The notes under the pieces were generated by a model. That model made no database searches. It worked only from the letters and a program-made list of their open reading frames with translations, and was not told where the DNA came from. 64,000 nucleotides of DNA, taken from the NCBI RefSeq assembly GCF_005845215.1, contig NZ_SPHO01000001.1, positions 1-64,000 of the forward strand, given 5' to 3'. A program made the translations under genes and the position numbers. Numbering within the stretch: position 1 is the stretch's first letter; every line of letters starts with the position of its first letter. Source of the stretch: Clostridium sp. 1001271st1 H5 (GTDB lineage Bacteria > Bacillota > Clostridia > Lachnospirales > Lachnospiraceae). This document shows, piece after piece, positions 9,153 through 18,137 of this stretch.

Positions 9153-9695
9153 ATGACAATCGATGTGGAATCAAGCGTTCATGCGGGAAAGGCCATGGAG
9201 CTGTTTCTCGGCGGATATAACTGCGCCCAGTCCGTGTTTGCCGCGTTCTGTGACCTGCACGGCATGGAGGAAAAGGAGGCGCTCCGGTTAAGCTCCTCCT
9301 TTGGAGGCGGTATGGGACGGCTGCGTGAGGTCTGCGGGGCTCTCAGCGGCATATTCATGACAGCTGGCATTGTGTATGGTTATGACAGTCCCGGAGACAA
9401 GGATGCCAAAACGGAGCATTACAAGAGAATCCAGGAGCTGGCAGAGGCATTTCAGGAGAGGACAGGAACCCTGCTGTGCCGGGAACTTCTGGGCCTGGAG
9501 GGCACGGGAAAGGACAGCTACATACCGTCCGACCGGACCGAAGCCTACTACCAGTCCCGCCCCTGCAGGGAGCTGGTGGGTCTGGCAGCCGCCATACTGG
9601 ACGCTTATCTGGCGGAGCATCATCCGACAGAGCACTACCCGGCGGAGCCTCATCCGGCGGAGCATCATCCGGCGGAGCCAAAGCCAGTCTGCTAG
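9153..9695 (+). CDS. C_GCAxxG_C_C family protein with His/Pro-rich tail
   Basis: This 180-residue protein has the family signature (NCAQSVF, then SSFGGGMGR and VCGALSG). The first block is less Cys-rich than in the paralogue at 6893: MGR replaces MGC. The start at 9153 is chosen because AAAAGGAGG lies about 8 nt upstream; an upstream in-frame ATG at 9027 has no site and would add a low-complexity leader. The C-terminus ends in five pentapeptides of the form AEHHP. By position it is part of the redox group with the CoA-disulfide-reductase-like gene. Confidence 0.85.
   Translation: MTIDVESSVHAGKAMELFLGGYNCAQSVFAAFCDLHGMEEKEALRLSSSFGGGMGRLREVCGALSGIFMTAGIVYGYDSPGDKDAKTEHYKRIQELAEAFQERTGTLLCRELLGLEGTGKDSYIPSDRTEAYYQSRPCRELVGLAAAILDAYLAEHHPTEHYPAEPHPAEHHPAEPKPVC
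9612..9686 (+). repeat. five tandem 15-bp units coding His/Pro pentapeptides
   Basis: Consecutive 15-nt units encode AEHHP, TEHYP, AEPHP, AEHHP and AEPKP. The consensus is GCGGAGCATCATCCG. The array is in frame at the 3' end of the C_GCAxxG_C_C gene and is prone to slippage. The histidines could bind metal. Confidence 0.9.
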
Positions 9696-9818
9696 TGCCT
9701 GTTTGAAAACTCATTCCTGTCAGATGCCGAACACGCTCCGGTCTGCTGCGGTTCCTTCCTGCATGGATGGCAGCCAATTGGGAGACAATGACAAGCATAA
9801 AGTTTCCGGGAGGTGCAT

Positions 9819-10817
9819 ATGGAACGGTCCGGTCGTTTCCTTAAAATTATAAAAATAGCTGCGGGAAGCCTGCTGGCCATGGCGGCTGCCCAGGCACTGG
9901 GCCTTAAATACAGCTCTTCCGCCGGCGTGATTACCCTGCTCAGCATCCAGGATACGAAGCGGGAAACCATAAGGGTCATGGCCAGACGGCTGCTGGCTTT
10001 CCTGGCGGCAATGGTCCTTGGCCCGTTATCCTTTGCAGCGGCGGGATACCGGCCTTTGGCCATGGGGATTTTTCTGCTGATGTTTACTCCTTTATGCATG
10101 AAATGGGGCATACAGGAGGGGATATCCGTGAACACGGTTCTGATGACCCACATTCTGGCTGAGGGCTCCATGGGCATGGCGGACATTGCCAACGAGGCCC
10201 TTCTGCTGTTTGTGGGCACAGGAGTGGGGGTTCTGCTCAATCTGTACATTCCGGGTTCAGGCACAGCCATACGTTCTGCCCAGAGAAAAATCGAGGAGAT
10301 GTTTATCTGCCTGCTGAGACAGATGGCATCGGGACTGGAGGCAGAGGATGAAGCAGGACAGACAGCCAGTGATGGATTTCAGGCATTGGAACAGGCGCTG
10401 GAGCAGGGGGAGCGCAGGGCTTACGAGGGCATGGAGAACAGCCTTTTGACGGACACCCGCTACTACCTTGCTTACATGGGGCTGCGCAGGAACCAGTTTG
10501 CCATCCTGTGCAGGATGCGGGACTGCTTTTCAAGGATGGAAACCATACCCGGACAGGCGGCCGTGGTGGCCTCCCTGCTCCGGTCCGTAAGCGTTTCCTT
10601 CCATGAACGGAACAATGCCCTGGAGCTGCTGCGGGAGCTTGAACAGGTGAAATTACAGATGAAGGCCCAGCCTCTTCCTGCCCACAGGCAGGAATTCGAG
10701 AGCCGGGCCTTGCTATACCTGAGTCTGCTGGAACTGGAGCAGTTCCTGGTGCTGAAAAGGGAATTTGCCATGGGGCTGAGCCGGGAAGAAATCCGAAGGT
10801 TCTGGGGCGGGGGATGA
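9819..10817 (+). CDS. aromatic acid exporter (ArAE_1) family protein
   Basis: This 332-residue protein has about five or six hydrophobic segments in residues 10-145 and a soluble helical C-terminal half, the layout of ArAE_1/DUF939 proteins such as B. subtilis YqjA. The family is annotated for efflux of aromatic acids, but substrates are mostly unproven. I choose ATG 9819 because GGGAGG ends at 9813; a GTG at 9813 in the same frame overlaps that site. It converges on the RelA/SpoT gene. Confidence 0.85.
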   Translation: MERSGRFLKIIKIAAGSLLAMAAAQALGLKYSSSAGVITLLSIQDTKRETIRVMARRLLAFLAAMVLGPLSFAAAGYRPLAMGIFLLMFTPLCMKWGIQEGISVNTVLMTHILAEGSMGMADIANEALLLFVGTGVGVLLNLYIPGSGTAIRSAQRKIEEMFICLLRQMASGLEAEDEAGQTASDGFQALEQALEQGERRAYEGMENSLLTDTRYYLAYMGLRRNQFAILCRMRDCFSRMETIPGQAAVVASLLRSVSVSFHERNNALELLRELEQVKLQMKAQPLPAHRQEFESRALLYLSLLELEQFLVLKREFAMGLSREEIRRFWGGG

Positions 10818-10884
10818 CCATGGCCTGGACCGGATGCAAAGCCGGAATAAACAAAAGCAGCCAGTCCGGCGCCCATCCTGGGGC

Positions 10885-12132
10885 TTAGGCCGGGGCAGCA
10901 AACTGCTCCGACAGCTTGTGGAACAGGGACTGGGCTTCGTCTCCCTGCCGGTTGATATAATCTGCTTCCGGAATTTCTATGTCATGAATCAGCACATTGC
11001 GAATCTTGCGCAGGGACACAATCTGGTTGATGCACTCCTTGTCCAGCAGATTCAGCCGTTTTAATGTATTGATGTTGAAGGCTCCCCGCACCTTGGGGGA
11101 ATTTTTGGAAGAGACACGGTTGAGCAGCTGTTCCAGGGGCACCCATTGGCTGAAGAAGTATTCCACTGCATTGCGCTCGTCCACGCTGATGCCCTCCTGA
11201 CCGGCCCGCAGCTCCTGGTAGATATGATAACGCTTTTCATTGCCCGTAATCATCTGGTCAATAATCTGCTGGGAGATGTTGCGCCGGTCCTTCTCGAATT
11301 TCACGGATTTGAGGACAGGCTCCAGCACCTTTACACTGTTCATTTTCAGGCGTCCGCTGAGTTTGAACAAAAGCTCAATATTGCCCATGCGCAGCTCAAT
11401 ATCCTCAGGCCGGAAGTTGTTGCTGAGATAATTGTACAGGTAGGATGCCAGCTCGTACTGTGAGCCGAATTCCGCATTCTTATTCCGGATGCGCTCATTG
11501 CCGGCGTCCTGAAGCCGTTCCAGGGCTATCTCGCCGGCCAGCACCAGGCCGTTCAGCTCGTCCAGGATTGCCAGCTCCTCATCGGACAGGGTCCCCTGGA
11601 GGGGCTTGTAGACCAAATCGTGTTCCACCTCAGACCATGCGTGCATGAGGACCGAAGCCACCTGGATTTCAATGCGGGCCGCGGCATACTTTTTCTGGGA
11701 AGGGTCCAGGGATTCTTCCTTCATATGGGCCCGGTAATGGTTGGCCCAGTAACCGGAAAAACGCTTGTTATAGGAAGGCGGTTTGGACTGCTCCGGGAAC
11801 TGCTTGGTTTCCAGAAGGGTAAAGAGGTCGTTAATCAGGCCGTCCGCCTTGTCGCGGTCGCCCGGGAAGTAAAGGGACACCCTGACGCCGCACAGGTCTG
11901 CAATATCTTCATATATCTCACGCATGTTCTTGTAGGGGACTGTCCGCCTGGAATTGCGTATGAGAACCTTGCTTTTCAGACGTCCCGGGGCTTTGGCCCG
12001 GGATGTCACCATGGCCCGGATACCGGCTGCCTGAAGGGCGTTTTCCAGCTGTCTGGCAGCCATCCGGCCGGCTGTCTCATAAAAGTTCATCTTCTTCTTA
12101 TAATTCTCTATGAACTGGTTGATTAAATCCAT
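10885..12132 (-). CDS. RelA/SpoT-domain protein with HEPN-like C-terminal motif
   Basis: This 415-residue protein has a (p)ppGpp-synthetase-type RelA/SpoT fold in about residues 45-185. Visible motifs are GRLKSK, YEDIADLCGVRV, IEIQV and the closing MHAWSEVEHDLVYK. No HD hydrolase, TGS or ACT domain is present, so it resembles small alarmone synthetase-like proteins with a long C-terminal extension. The tail contains a helical SLRKIRNVLIHD segment, an R-N-x3-H arrangement typical of HEPN or DUF4145-like helices. ATG 12132 is preferred over the GTG two codons upstream because GGAGA directly precedes that GTG. It is monocistronic. Confidence 0.85.
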   Translation of the reverse strand: MDLINQFIENYKKKMNFYETAGRMAARQLENALQAAGIRAMVTSRAKAPGRLKSKVLIRNSRRTVPYKNMREIYEDIADLCGVRVSLYFPGDRDKADGLINDLFTLLETKQFPEQSKPPSYNKRFSGYWANHYRAHMKEESLDPSQKKYAAARIEIQVASVLMHAWSEVEHDLVYKPLQGTLSDEELAILDELNGLVLAGEIALERLQDAGNERIRNKNAEFGSQYELASYLYNYLSNNFRPEDIELRMGNIELLFKLSGRLKMNSVKVLEPVLKSVKFEKDRRNISQQIIDQMITGNEKRYHIYQELRAGQEGISVDERNAVEYFFSQWVPLEQLLNRVSSKNSPKVRGAFNINTLKRLNLLDKECINQIVSLRKIRNVLIHDIEIPEADYINRQGDEAQSLFHKLSEQFAAPA

Positions 12133-12305
12133 ATTCACTCTCCGTCGTGCTTTGATACCCCATATTATATAACATTTTCAGAGGGAAGTCACCCCTGTGG
12201 TAACATTTCGGATAAAAAGTAAAAACCCGCTGGATTAAATGAAATTTGGTGCTATACTTAAAATAAGAAAGCTCCGGATGCATCCGGTCATGAAGGATGG
12301 TACAT

Positions 12306-15002
12306 ATGAAAAAAAAACTTATTCCCTTTGTCCTTTTCCTGTCTCTTTTGGGACTGGGAGCCCTGTCCCTTCTGTCCATACATAATCTGCAGGGAAATGC
12401 CAGGGTTATCAACTATACAGGCGTTGTCAGAGGCGCCACACAGCGTCTTGTCAAGGAAGAACTGAAGGGACATGCGGATGATGCCCTCATAGAGCATCTG
12501 GACGGGATACTGGATGAGCTGGCCACCGGCCAGGGAATCAACCGTCTCATCCGTCTGGACGACCAGGCTTACCAGGACCTTCTGGCTTCCATGGAAAGCC
12601 AGTGGCAGATGCTTAAAGAAGAAATTATGCTGGTGAGGCAGGGAGCAGACCCGGAGAACCTGTTTGAGCTCAGTGAGAGCTACTTCCAGCTGGCGGATGC
12701 AACCGTGACAGCGGCAGAGCTGTATACGGAGAAACAGGTAAATCAGGCCAGCCAGGGCTTCGGCGTCCTGATACTTGCCGCCATGGGAGTATGGGGGATA
12801 CTGGTATGGCAGGAGCGCAGACAGGATAAAATGCAGGCTGTCATACAGGAAAAGGAAAATGCCAACCGGGAGCAGAAACAGCGTCTGGACCGCATGTGGG
12901 ATACACTGCGCGCTCCTCTCAACGATATATCCGAGATGATGTATGTCTCAGATGCGCAGACCTATGAGCTGCTGTTTTTAAATGAGGCGGGAATGAAGAA
13001 TTTCCACCTGGATTCCATTGAGGGAAAGCTCTGCTATCAGGTGTTCCATGGTCGGGAGGAACCCTGCCCGTTCTGCAGGGAGCATTTTACGGGTCATGAT
13101 GATATTGTTACATGGGAGAATACCAATCCCATAACCGGCCGCCATTATCTGTTAAAGGACCGTCTGATTGAGTGGAACGGCCGTCCGGCCCGTCTGGAGA
13201 TTGCCTTTGATGTGACGGAGGCGGAAAAGGAGAAGCAGAGCCTGAAGTTTGCCCTCAGGGCAGAGGATATGCTGGTGGACTGTGTACGCAGTCTGTATGG
13301 AGATGCGGGAATCAGTGAAACACTTCCCGTCATTCTTGAAAAACTGGGGCGGTTTATGCATGCGGACAGGTCCTATGTATTCATGTTAAGGGACGGTAAG
13401 CTGTACAATGAATATGAGTGGTGCGCAGAGGGCGTGGAATCCCAGATGGAGACGCTGCAGGGTGTGCCTGTGGAACTCGTCAGCCGGTGGCTTGCGATTT
13501 TTGACCGGCAGGAGTGCATGGTGCTGGAGGATGTGCAGGAGCTGAAAGAGAATTACAGGGATGAGTATGAGGTACTGAAGATGCAGGGAATCACCAGTCT
13601 GGTAACAGCGCCTTTGGAACGGGACGGTCATTTCTGCGGCGCAATCGGTGTGGATAATCCTCCTGCGGAGGAGCTGGTTAATATAGGCCCTCTTCTGCGC
13701 ACTCTGGGATATTTCCTCATGCTGGCTTACCGCAGGGATGAGAACGCAAAGGAATTGAACCGCCTCAGCTATCACGACACACTGACCACGTTCTACAACC
13801 GCAACCGGTATATTGCGGATACGGATGATATGAAGGATACGGATTCACCGGTGGGCATTGTATATCTGGATGTCAACGGACTAAAGGATATCAATGACCT
13901 GAGGGGACACGCCTTTGGAGATAAGGTCCTGGTGGAATGCGCCAGGCGGATGCGTGAGACCTTTGAAGGGGCTGATTTCTACCGAATCGGCGGAGATGAA
14001 TTTGTCATCATATGCCGGAGATGGGGAAAGGAAGCATTTGAAGAAAAGGTGGAGCTGCTCAGGAAGAATTTTGAGCGTGATACCATCTGCAGGGCAGCGG
14101 TGGGAAGCCGGTGGGCGAAGGAAACGGAAGATTTACCCCAAATCATTGCGGATGCAGATGCCAGGATGTATGAGGATAAAAAGGAGTTTTACCGCCGGAG
14201 TCCTGTGTCCAGGCGCTACAGGCACCAGAACGATGAGGTAATCAACCTGTCCAACCCGGAGATTCTGGCGGATGAACTGGGAAAGAATCATTTTGTGGTT
14301 TATGTACAGCCCAAGGTTTCCTCAGCGGACCGGACTGCTGTGGGAGCAGAGGCGCTGATACGCTACCAGTCAAAGGAAGGGTCCATGGTGCTGCCCGGAA
14401 ATTTCCTGCCCCTTCTGGAGGAGGCCAAGACCATCAGCCAGGTGGACTTTTTTGTTTTTGAATTTATCTGCTCCAAGGTAAAGGAGTGGGCTGACCGGGA
14501 AAAACAGGCATTTCCGGTTTCAGTGAATTTTTCCAGGTTTTCCCTGGCCCAGCCCTCCTTTGTGGAACAGCTGGTGAAGCTGTGTGATAAATATGGAATC
14601 TCACCGGGATACCTGGAAATCGAGATAACGGAGAGTATACGGAACGCGCCGGAGATAGACTTAAAGGACCTGATAGGGAAACTGCGCCAGGCAGGATTCA
14701 CCGTTGCCCTGGATGATTTCGGAACCGAGTATGTGAACCTGTCCCTGCTGTCTTCGGTGGAATTTGACGTGCTTAAGCTGGATAAGACCATGGTGGACGA
14801 CATGGTCAATAATCCCAAGGCCCAGGCCATCATCGAATCCATTGCAGGAATCTGCAGGAAGATGGGAATCAGGGTGGTGGCCGAGGGAATCGAGACAGAG
14901 GAACAGATGTCCGTGCTGCGCACCTGCGGGGTGGAGACGGCCCAGGGATACCTGTTCAGCAGGCCCATATCCGTGGAGGAGTATGAGGAAAAATATCTGT
15001 AA
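12306..15002 (+). CDS. membrane-anchored GGDEF-EAL protein with PAS and GAF domains
   Basis: This 898-residue c-di-GMP enzyme contains, in order: an N-terminal membrane helix, a helical extracytoplasmic sensor, a second helix near residue 155, a PAS-like domain with a C-x9-PCPFC cluster (13029-13080), a GAF domain, GGDEF and EAL. GGDEF is intact (RIGGDEF, with the DVNGLKDIND metal site). EAL carries EALIRY, EIEITES, ALDDFGTEY and AEGIETEEQ, so both halves could be active. No RxxD inhibitory site precedes GGDEF. AAGGA at 12293-12297 selects ATG 12306. A -10-like TATACT lies at 12253-12258. Confidence 0.93.
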   Translation: MKKKLIPFVLFLSLLGLGALSLLSIHNLQGNARVINYTGVVRGATQRLVKEELKGHADDALIEHLDGILDELATGQGINRLIRLDDQAYQDLLASMESQWQMLKEEIMLVRQGADPENLFELSESYFQLADATVTAAELYTEKQVNQASQGFGVLILAAMGVWGILVWQERRQDKMQAVIQEKENANREQKQRLDRMWDTLRAPLNDISEMMYVSDAQTYELLFLNEAGMKNFHLDSIEGKLCYQVFHGREEPCPFCREHFTGHDDIVTWENTNPITGRHYLLKDRLIEWNGRPARLEIAFDVTEAEKEKQSLKFALRAEDMLVDCVRSLYGDAGISETLPVILEKLGRFMHADRSYVFMLRDGKLYNEYEWCAEGVESQMETLQGVPVELVSRWLAIFDRQECMVLEDVQELKENYRDEYEVLKMQGITSLVTAPLERDGHFCGAIGVDNPPAEELVNIGPLLRTLGYFLMLAYRRDENAKELNRLSYHDTLTTFYNRNRYIADTDDMKDTDSPVGIVYLDVNGLKDINDLRGHAFGDKVLVECARRMRETFEGADFYRIGGDEFVIICRRWGKEAFEEKVELLRKNFERDTICRAAVGSRWAKETEDLPQIIADADARMYEDKKEFYRRSPVSRRYRHQNDEVINLSNPEILADELGKNHFVVYVQPKVSSADRTAVGAEALIRYQSKEGSMVLPGNFLPLLEEAKTISQVDFFVFEFICSKVKEWADREKQAFPVSVNFSRFSLAQPSFVEQLVKLCDKYGISPGYLEIEITESIRNAPEIDLKDLIGKLRQAGFTVALDDFGTEYVNLSLLSSVEFDVLKLDKTMVDDMVNNPKAQAIIESIAGICRKMGIRVVAEGIETEEQMSVLRTCGVETAQGYLFSRPISVEEYEEKYL

Positions 15003-15082
15003 GTCACATGGAATGAGGGGACGGAGACTGGCCGGCATGTATAGGGATATGGTTACAGGTGAACCCATGGAGGCGTCGGGCG

Positions 15083-15781
15083 TCAGTCTGCCTGGTTACG
15101 GATTTCTGTGGATGAAGCGTCAGTGCGGATGACAAAGCCGTATTCCGCCGTGCTTTTGTCCGCCCACTGGCAGTTTACCCGGAATCCTCTCAAAATACCT
15201 GCTTCCATATAGGAAGACATATCAGAACTCAGCATGGCTGCCCCGTTGGTATTCAGGGAAAAAACAGCTGTGCCGCCGGAACAGGCCAGGGTAAATTCCT
15301 CTGTGGCCTGTTCTGTGTATTTAGGGGAACCGTCATTCCGCAGTATGAGGTCCTGAATCGTTATGGTATCAGGGACCGTGCCATCCCTGAACTCCAGGGT
15401 TATATCCGTTCCCAGCTTGACGTACGGGATGTCCTGCACCTTTTCAACCAGATAGGAGAGGGGTTCTGCCCCGCAGGCAATGATGCCTCCCTCGTTTCCC
15501 TCACTGTCCGGCGTATATAATTCATATCCGCCTGAAGAAGAGGGGATTTCCTCTTTATCCGGCCCGCAGGCAACAAAAAGCCGGGGGATGACGGTGCCGG
15601 CGGAGGGGGCTCCGGTTGGCACTGTTGTTCCGGCCGGAACCGTTGCCCTGGCCGGAGCGCTGGAATTATATGTATCGCTTTTCCGGCTCAGAATGTGCCG
15701 CTGCGTGACTGCTGCCGTGCACAGGGCGGTCAGGAGGACTGTTAACATCAAAACAGGAATGAATCTGAATCTTCCTTTCAT
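15083..15781 (-). CDS. unknown membrane-anchored or secreted protein
   Basis: I do not recognise this 232-residue protein. It has a basic N-terminus and one hydrophobic segment (about residues 8-26), a Thr/Pro/Ala/Gly-rich linker (about 40-67), then a beta-rich extracytoplasmic domain with scattered cysteines. ATG 15781 is chosen because GGAAAGGAAA lies upstream; a TTG seven codons earlier is possible. It is transcribed alone, divergent from the HAD gene. Confidence 0.65.
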   Translation of the reverse strand: MKGRFRFIPVLMLTVLLTALCTAAVTQRHILSRKSDTYNSSAPARATVPAGTTVPTGAPSAGTVIPRLFVACGPDKEEIPSSSGGYELYTPDSEGNEGGIIACGAEPLSYLVEKVQDIPYVKLGTDITLEFRDGTVPDTITIQDLILRNDGSPKYTEQATEEFTLACSGGTAVFSLNTNGAAMLSSDMSSYMEAGILRGFRVNCQWADKSTAEYGFVIRTDASSTEIRNQAD

Positions 15782-15924
15782 GAAAATTTCCTTTCCGGTC
15801 AATTAGGACCATTTACTTTGTTCTTCCATCATGTTTCCATATAATTAATATAATACAGCCAGCCCCATAAGACTTGAAGAAAAGCTGAAAAATTCTTACA
15901 GTTCCATGAGGAAATGCTTTTCTA

Positions 15925-15953
15925 TTGATACTTTTGGAAAGGGGGTGTATTCT
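15925..15953 (+). promoter_or_regulatory. candidate promoter of the HAD gene
   Basis: TTGATA at 15925-15930 and TATTCT at 15948-15953 are separated by 17 bp, about 38 nt before the chosen ATG at 15991. Confidence 0.45.
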
Positions 15954-15990
15954 GTTAGATAGAAAAAAAGAAAATGAAAGAGGAACCTTC

Positions 15991-16815
15991 ATGAGTCACT
16001 ATGAATTAATCGGCTTTGATATGGACGGCACCATACTGAACAGCCAAAAGACCATATCGCCCCGTACATTAGACGCAGTAAACCGCGCTGCCCGCATGGG
16101 AAAACGCGTTATCTTATCCACCGGCCGCTGCATCAGCGAGCTGGAGGAATTCAGGGATGTCCTTGCCAGTGTCAGCCACTATGTCTGCGAAAGCGGCGCG
16201 CTGATTTATGATGCGGGCCGGCAGAGAGTCCTCCACTCAGAGACACTCCCGCCTGATTTGGTGGACCAGGTGCTGGAAATCGCTGCCCATGAGGACGTAA
16301 TGGTATACATGATGAGCAGCGGACAGGCTCTGGCAAATAAAAGCCAGGTGGCGGACACCGGCCGTTACCACATGGGCATTTACCAGAAGATGATGGACCG
16401 GGTGGTGAATAAGACTGATGACATTGCCGCTCTTTACAGGGAAAAGCATTTTCCTGTGGAGAAGCTGAACCTGTTTTCAGCCTCCGCTGATATCCGGGAA
16501 CGGCTTCATTCCCGGATTTGCAGGCTTCCCCTTGCCCTTGCATATGCGGAAGGCGCTTCCCTGGAGCTGTCCCCCCTGAATGTCAGTAAGGCCAGCGGTC
16601 TTGTGTGGCTGTGCAGGCACCTGGATATCCCTCTTCATAAGACCATCATCGTGGGGGACGCGGACAATGACGCCCAGGTGCTGCAGATTGCGGGGCTTTC
16701 TGTTGCCATGGGCAATGCCCTGCCCCACATAAAGGAAGGGTGCGATGTGGTGGTGGCTGACAATGACCACGACGGATGCGCAGAGGCAGTGGACCTCTAC
16801 CTGCTTAAGGATTGA
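15991..16815 (+). CDS. Cof-type HAD-superfamily phosphatase
   Basis: This 274-residue cytoplasmic phosphatase has HAD motif I (FDMDGTILN), motif II (LSTGR), and motifs III/IV with K in NVSKASGL and GDADND. The large C2-type cap in the middle marks the Cof/YidA subgroup, which hydrolyses sugar or nucleotide phosphates. AAAGAGGA before ATG 15991 decides the start over two upstream in-frame codons. The 3' end overlaps the convergent histidine kinase gene by 19 bp. Confidence 0.9.
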   Translation: MSHYELIGFDMDGTILNSQKTISPRTLDAVNRAARMGKRVILSTGRCISELEEFRDVLASVSHYVCESGALIYDAGRQRVLHSETLPPDLVDQVLEIAAHEDVMVYMMSSGQALANKSQVADTGRYHMGIYQKMMDRVVNKTDDIAALYREKHFPVEKLNLFSASADIRERLHSRICRLPLALAYAEGASLELSPLNVSKASGLVWLCRHLDIPLHKTIIVGDADNDAQVLQIAGLSVAMGNALPHIKEGCDVVVADNDHDGCAEAVDLYLLKD

Positions 16816-18137
16816 GAATCAGGTCCGGCAGGCAGGCGGACCTGGAAACAGGCGCCTCCTTCCGGTGAATCCGACACACTTATGGCGCCGCCGTGAAGCT
16901 GTACCAGCTCCTTTGCAATGCTGAGCCCCAGTCCGTAATTCTGTTTATCGCTTCGGGAGCTGTCTCCCCGGTAAAACCGGTCAAATATATGTTTCTTTGC
17001 CTCATTATCCATGCCGCAGCCCGGGTCTGATACGGTAAGGCAGACCATGTCCCGGCTGCGGGAGAGCAGATGCTTATCCGTCTGCACGGACGCGGCCAGT
17101 CTGACCTTTCTGCCCTTGGGCGTGTAGCGCAGGGCATTGTCCAGGAGGACGGCCAGAACCTGCTCCAGGCGGTTTTCATCCCCGGAAACCCTGGGAAGGG
17201 AGGATTCGGGCAGCTCCAGTTTCAGGCACACGCCCTTGTCCTGGTATAATGGCTCAAAGCGCTCGTAGACGCTGATTAACAGGGTATCCATGTCCAGAGG
17301 GGATTTCCTGAGGCTCCACTGCCCTGTGTCGGCAGAGGCCAGAAGCAGCATGTCGCCTACCAGGCAGGACATGCGGGAACACTCCCGGTCCATGTTATCC
17401 ATGAATTTTTCCCTTTGGTCAGGAGCTGCCCGGACAGCGCAGATGCTGGAACGGATAACTGCAAGGGGTGCTCTCAGCTCATGTGAGGCTGCTGCTATGA
17501 ATTCATTCTGCTGCTTCTGGCTTTCCGCCAATGGTTTTAAGGATTTTCCCACCAATACCCAGCTGACGGACATCAGCGCGGCGATGCCGGCCAGATTGAG
17601 AAGAAAGAACAGGATACCCTGGCGGTAGAAGCCGAATCCCATGGGGTCCTTGAAGGCCAGCAGCGTCAGGCTCTGAAAGCCCGTCCGAGTGGGAAGGACA
17701 AGCACGCTGCCCAGATAGGTGTCGCTGCGGTCCCCTGTTACCGTGAATACAGAGCTTCTGAGCAGGGAGGAGGACACCGGCCGCACTGACGGGTCAATGC
17801 CCTGGGCCTTGGCGGCTTCCCTGGCCCGCATAATTAAGGTGTCCCGTTCGCTGGCCGGGGACCAGGAGCCGCGGTAAAGAAGAGGCTTTCCATTATCCTC
17901 AATATGTATAATCAGGCGGTTATCACTTTCCAGCCTGGACAGCCAGGTGCAGCTGATGGTGGAGCCGGACTGGAGCCGGGAGGTGATATTCAGCATTTGG
18001 TTCTGAAAGGCATCCATGGCTTTTTTGCTGAATTCCCTGGCGCTTATGACCAGGATGCCAATGACCACCAGGGTCAGAATCAGGCCCGTGGTCATGGTGA
18101 AAAGGGCGGTGAGCTGCCGCCGGAGCCGTTTAATCAT
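16797..18137 (-). CDS. sensor histidine kinase
   Basis: This 446-residue kinase has an N-terminal membrane helix, an extracytoplasmic sensor of about 130 residues, and a second helix before HisKA. The phospho-accepting His lies in ASHELRAPLAVIRS. The ATPase boxes are N (NRLEQVLAVLLDNALRYTP), G1 (DPGCGMD) and G2 (GLGLSIAKELVQLHGG). The start lies inside the 3' end of the response regulator gene (8-nt overlap), with GGAGGGA before it. The pair is divergent from the solute-binding lipoprotein operon, which is its likely target. Confidence 0.92.
   Translation of the reverse strand: MIKRLRRQLTALFTMTTGLILTLVVIGILVISAREFSKKAMDAFQNQMLNITSRLQSGSTISCTWLSRLESDNRLIIHIEDNGKPLLYRGSWSPASERDTLIMRAREAAKAQGIDPSVRPVSSSLLRSSVFTVTGDRSDTYLGSVLVLPTRTGFQSLTLLAFKDPMGFGFYRQGILFFLLNLAGIAALMSVSWVLVGKSLKPLAESQKQQNEFIAAASHELRAPLAVIRSSICAVRAAPDQREKFMDNMDRECSRMSCLVGDMLLLASADTGQWSLRKSPLDMDTLLISVYERFEPLYQDKGVCLKLELPESSLPRVSGDENRLEQVLAVLLDNALRYTPKGRKVRLAASVQTDKHLLSRSRDMVCLTVSDPGCGMDNEAKKHIFDRFYRGDSSRSDKQNYGLGLSIAKELVQLHGGAISVSDSPEGGACFQVRLPAGPDSQSLSR

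Noticed and set aside
15083..15781. Anti-sigma factor or BlaR-type sensor
   Set aside because: One membrane helix and an outer domain are not enough; no sigma factor or peptidase motif is near.
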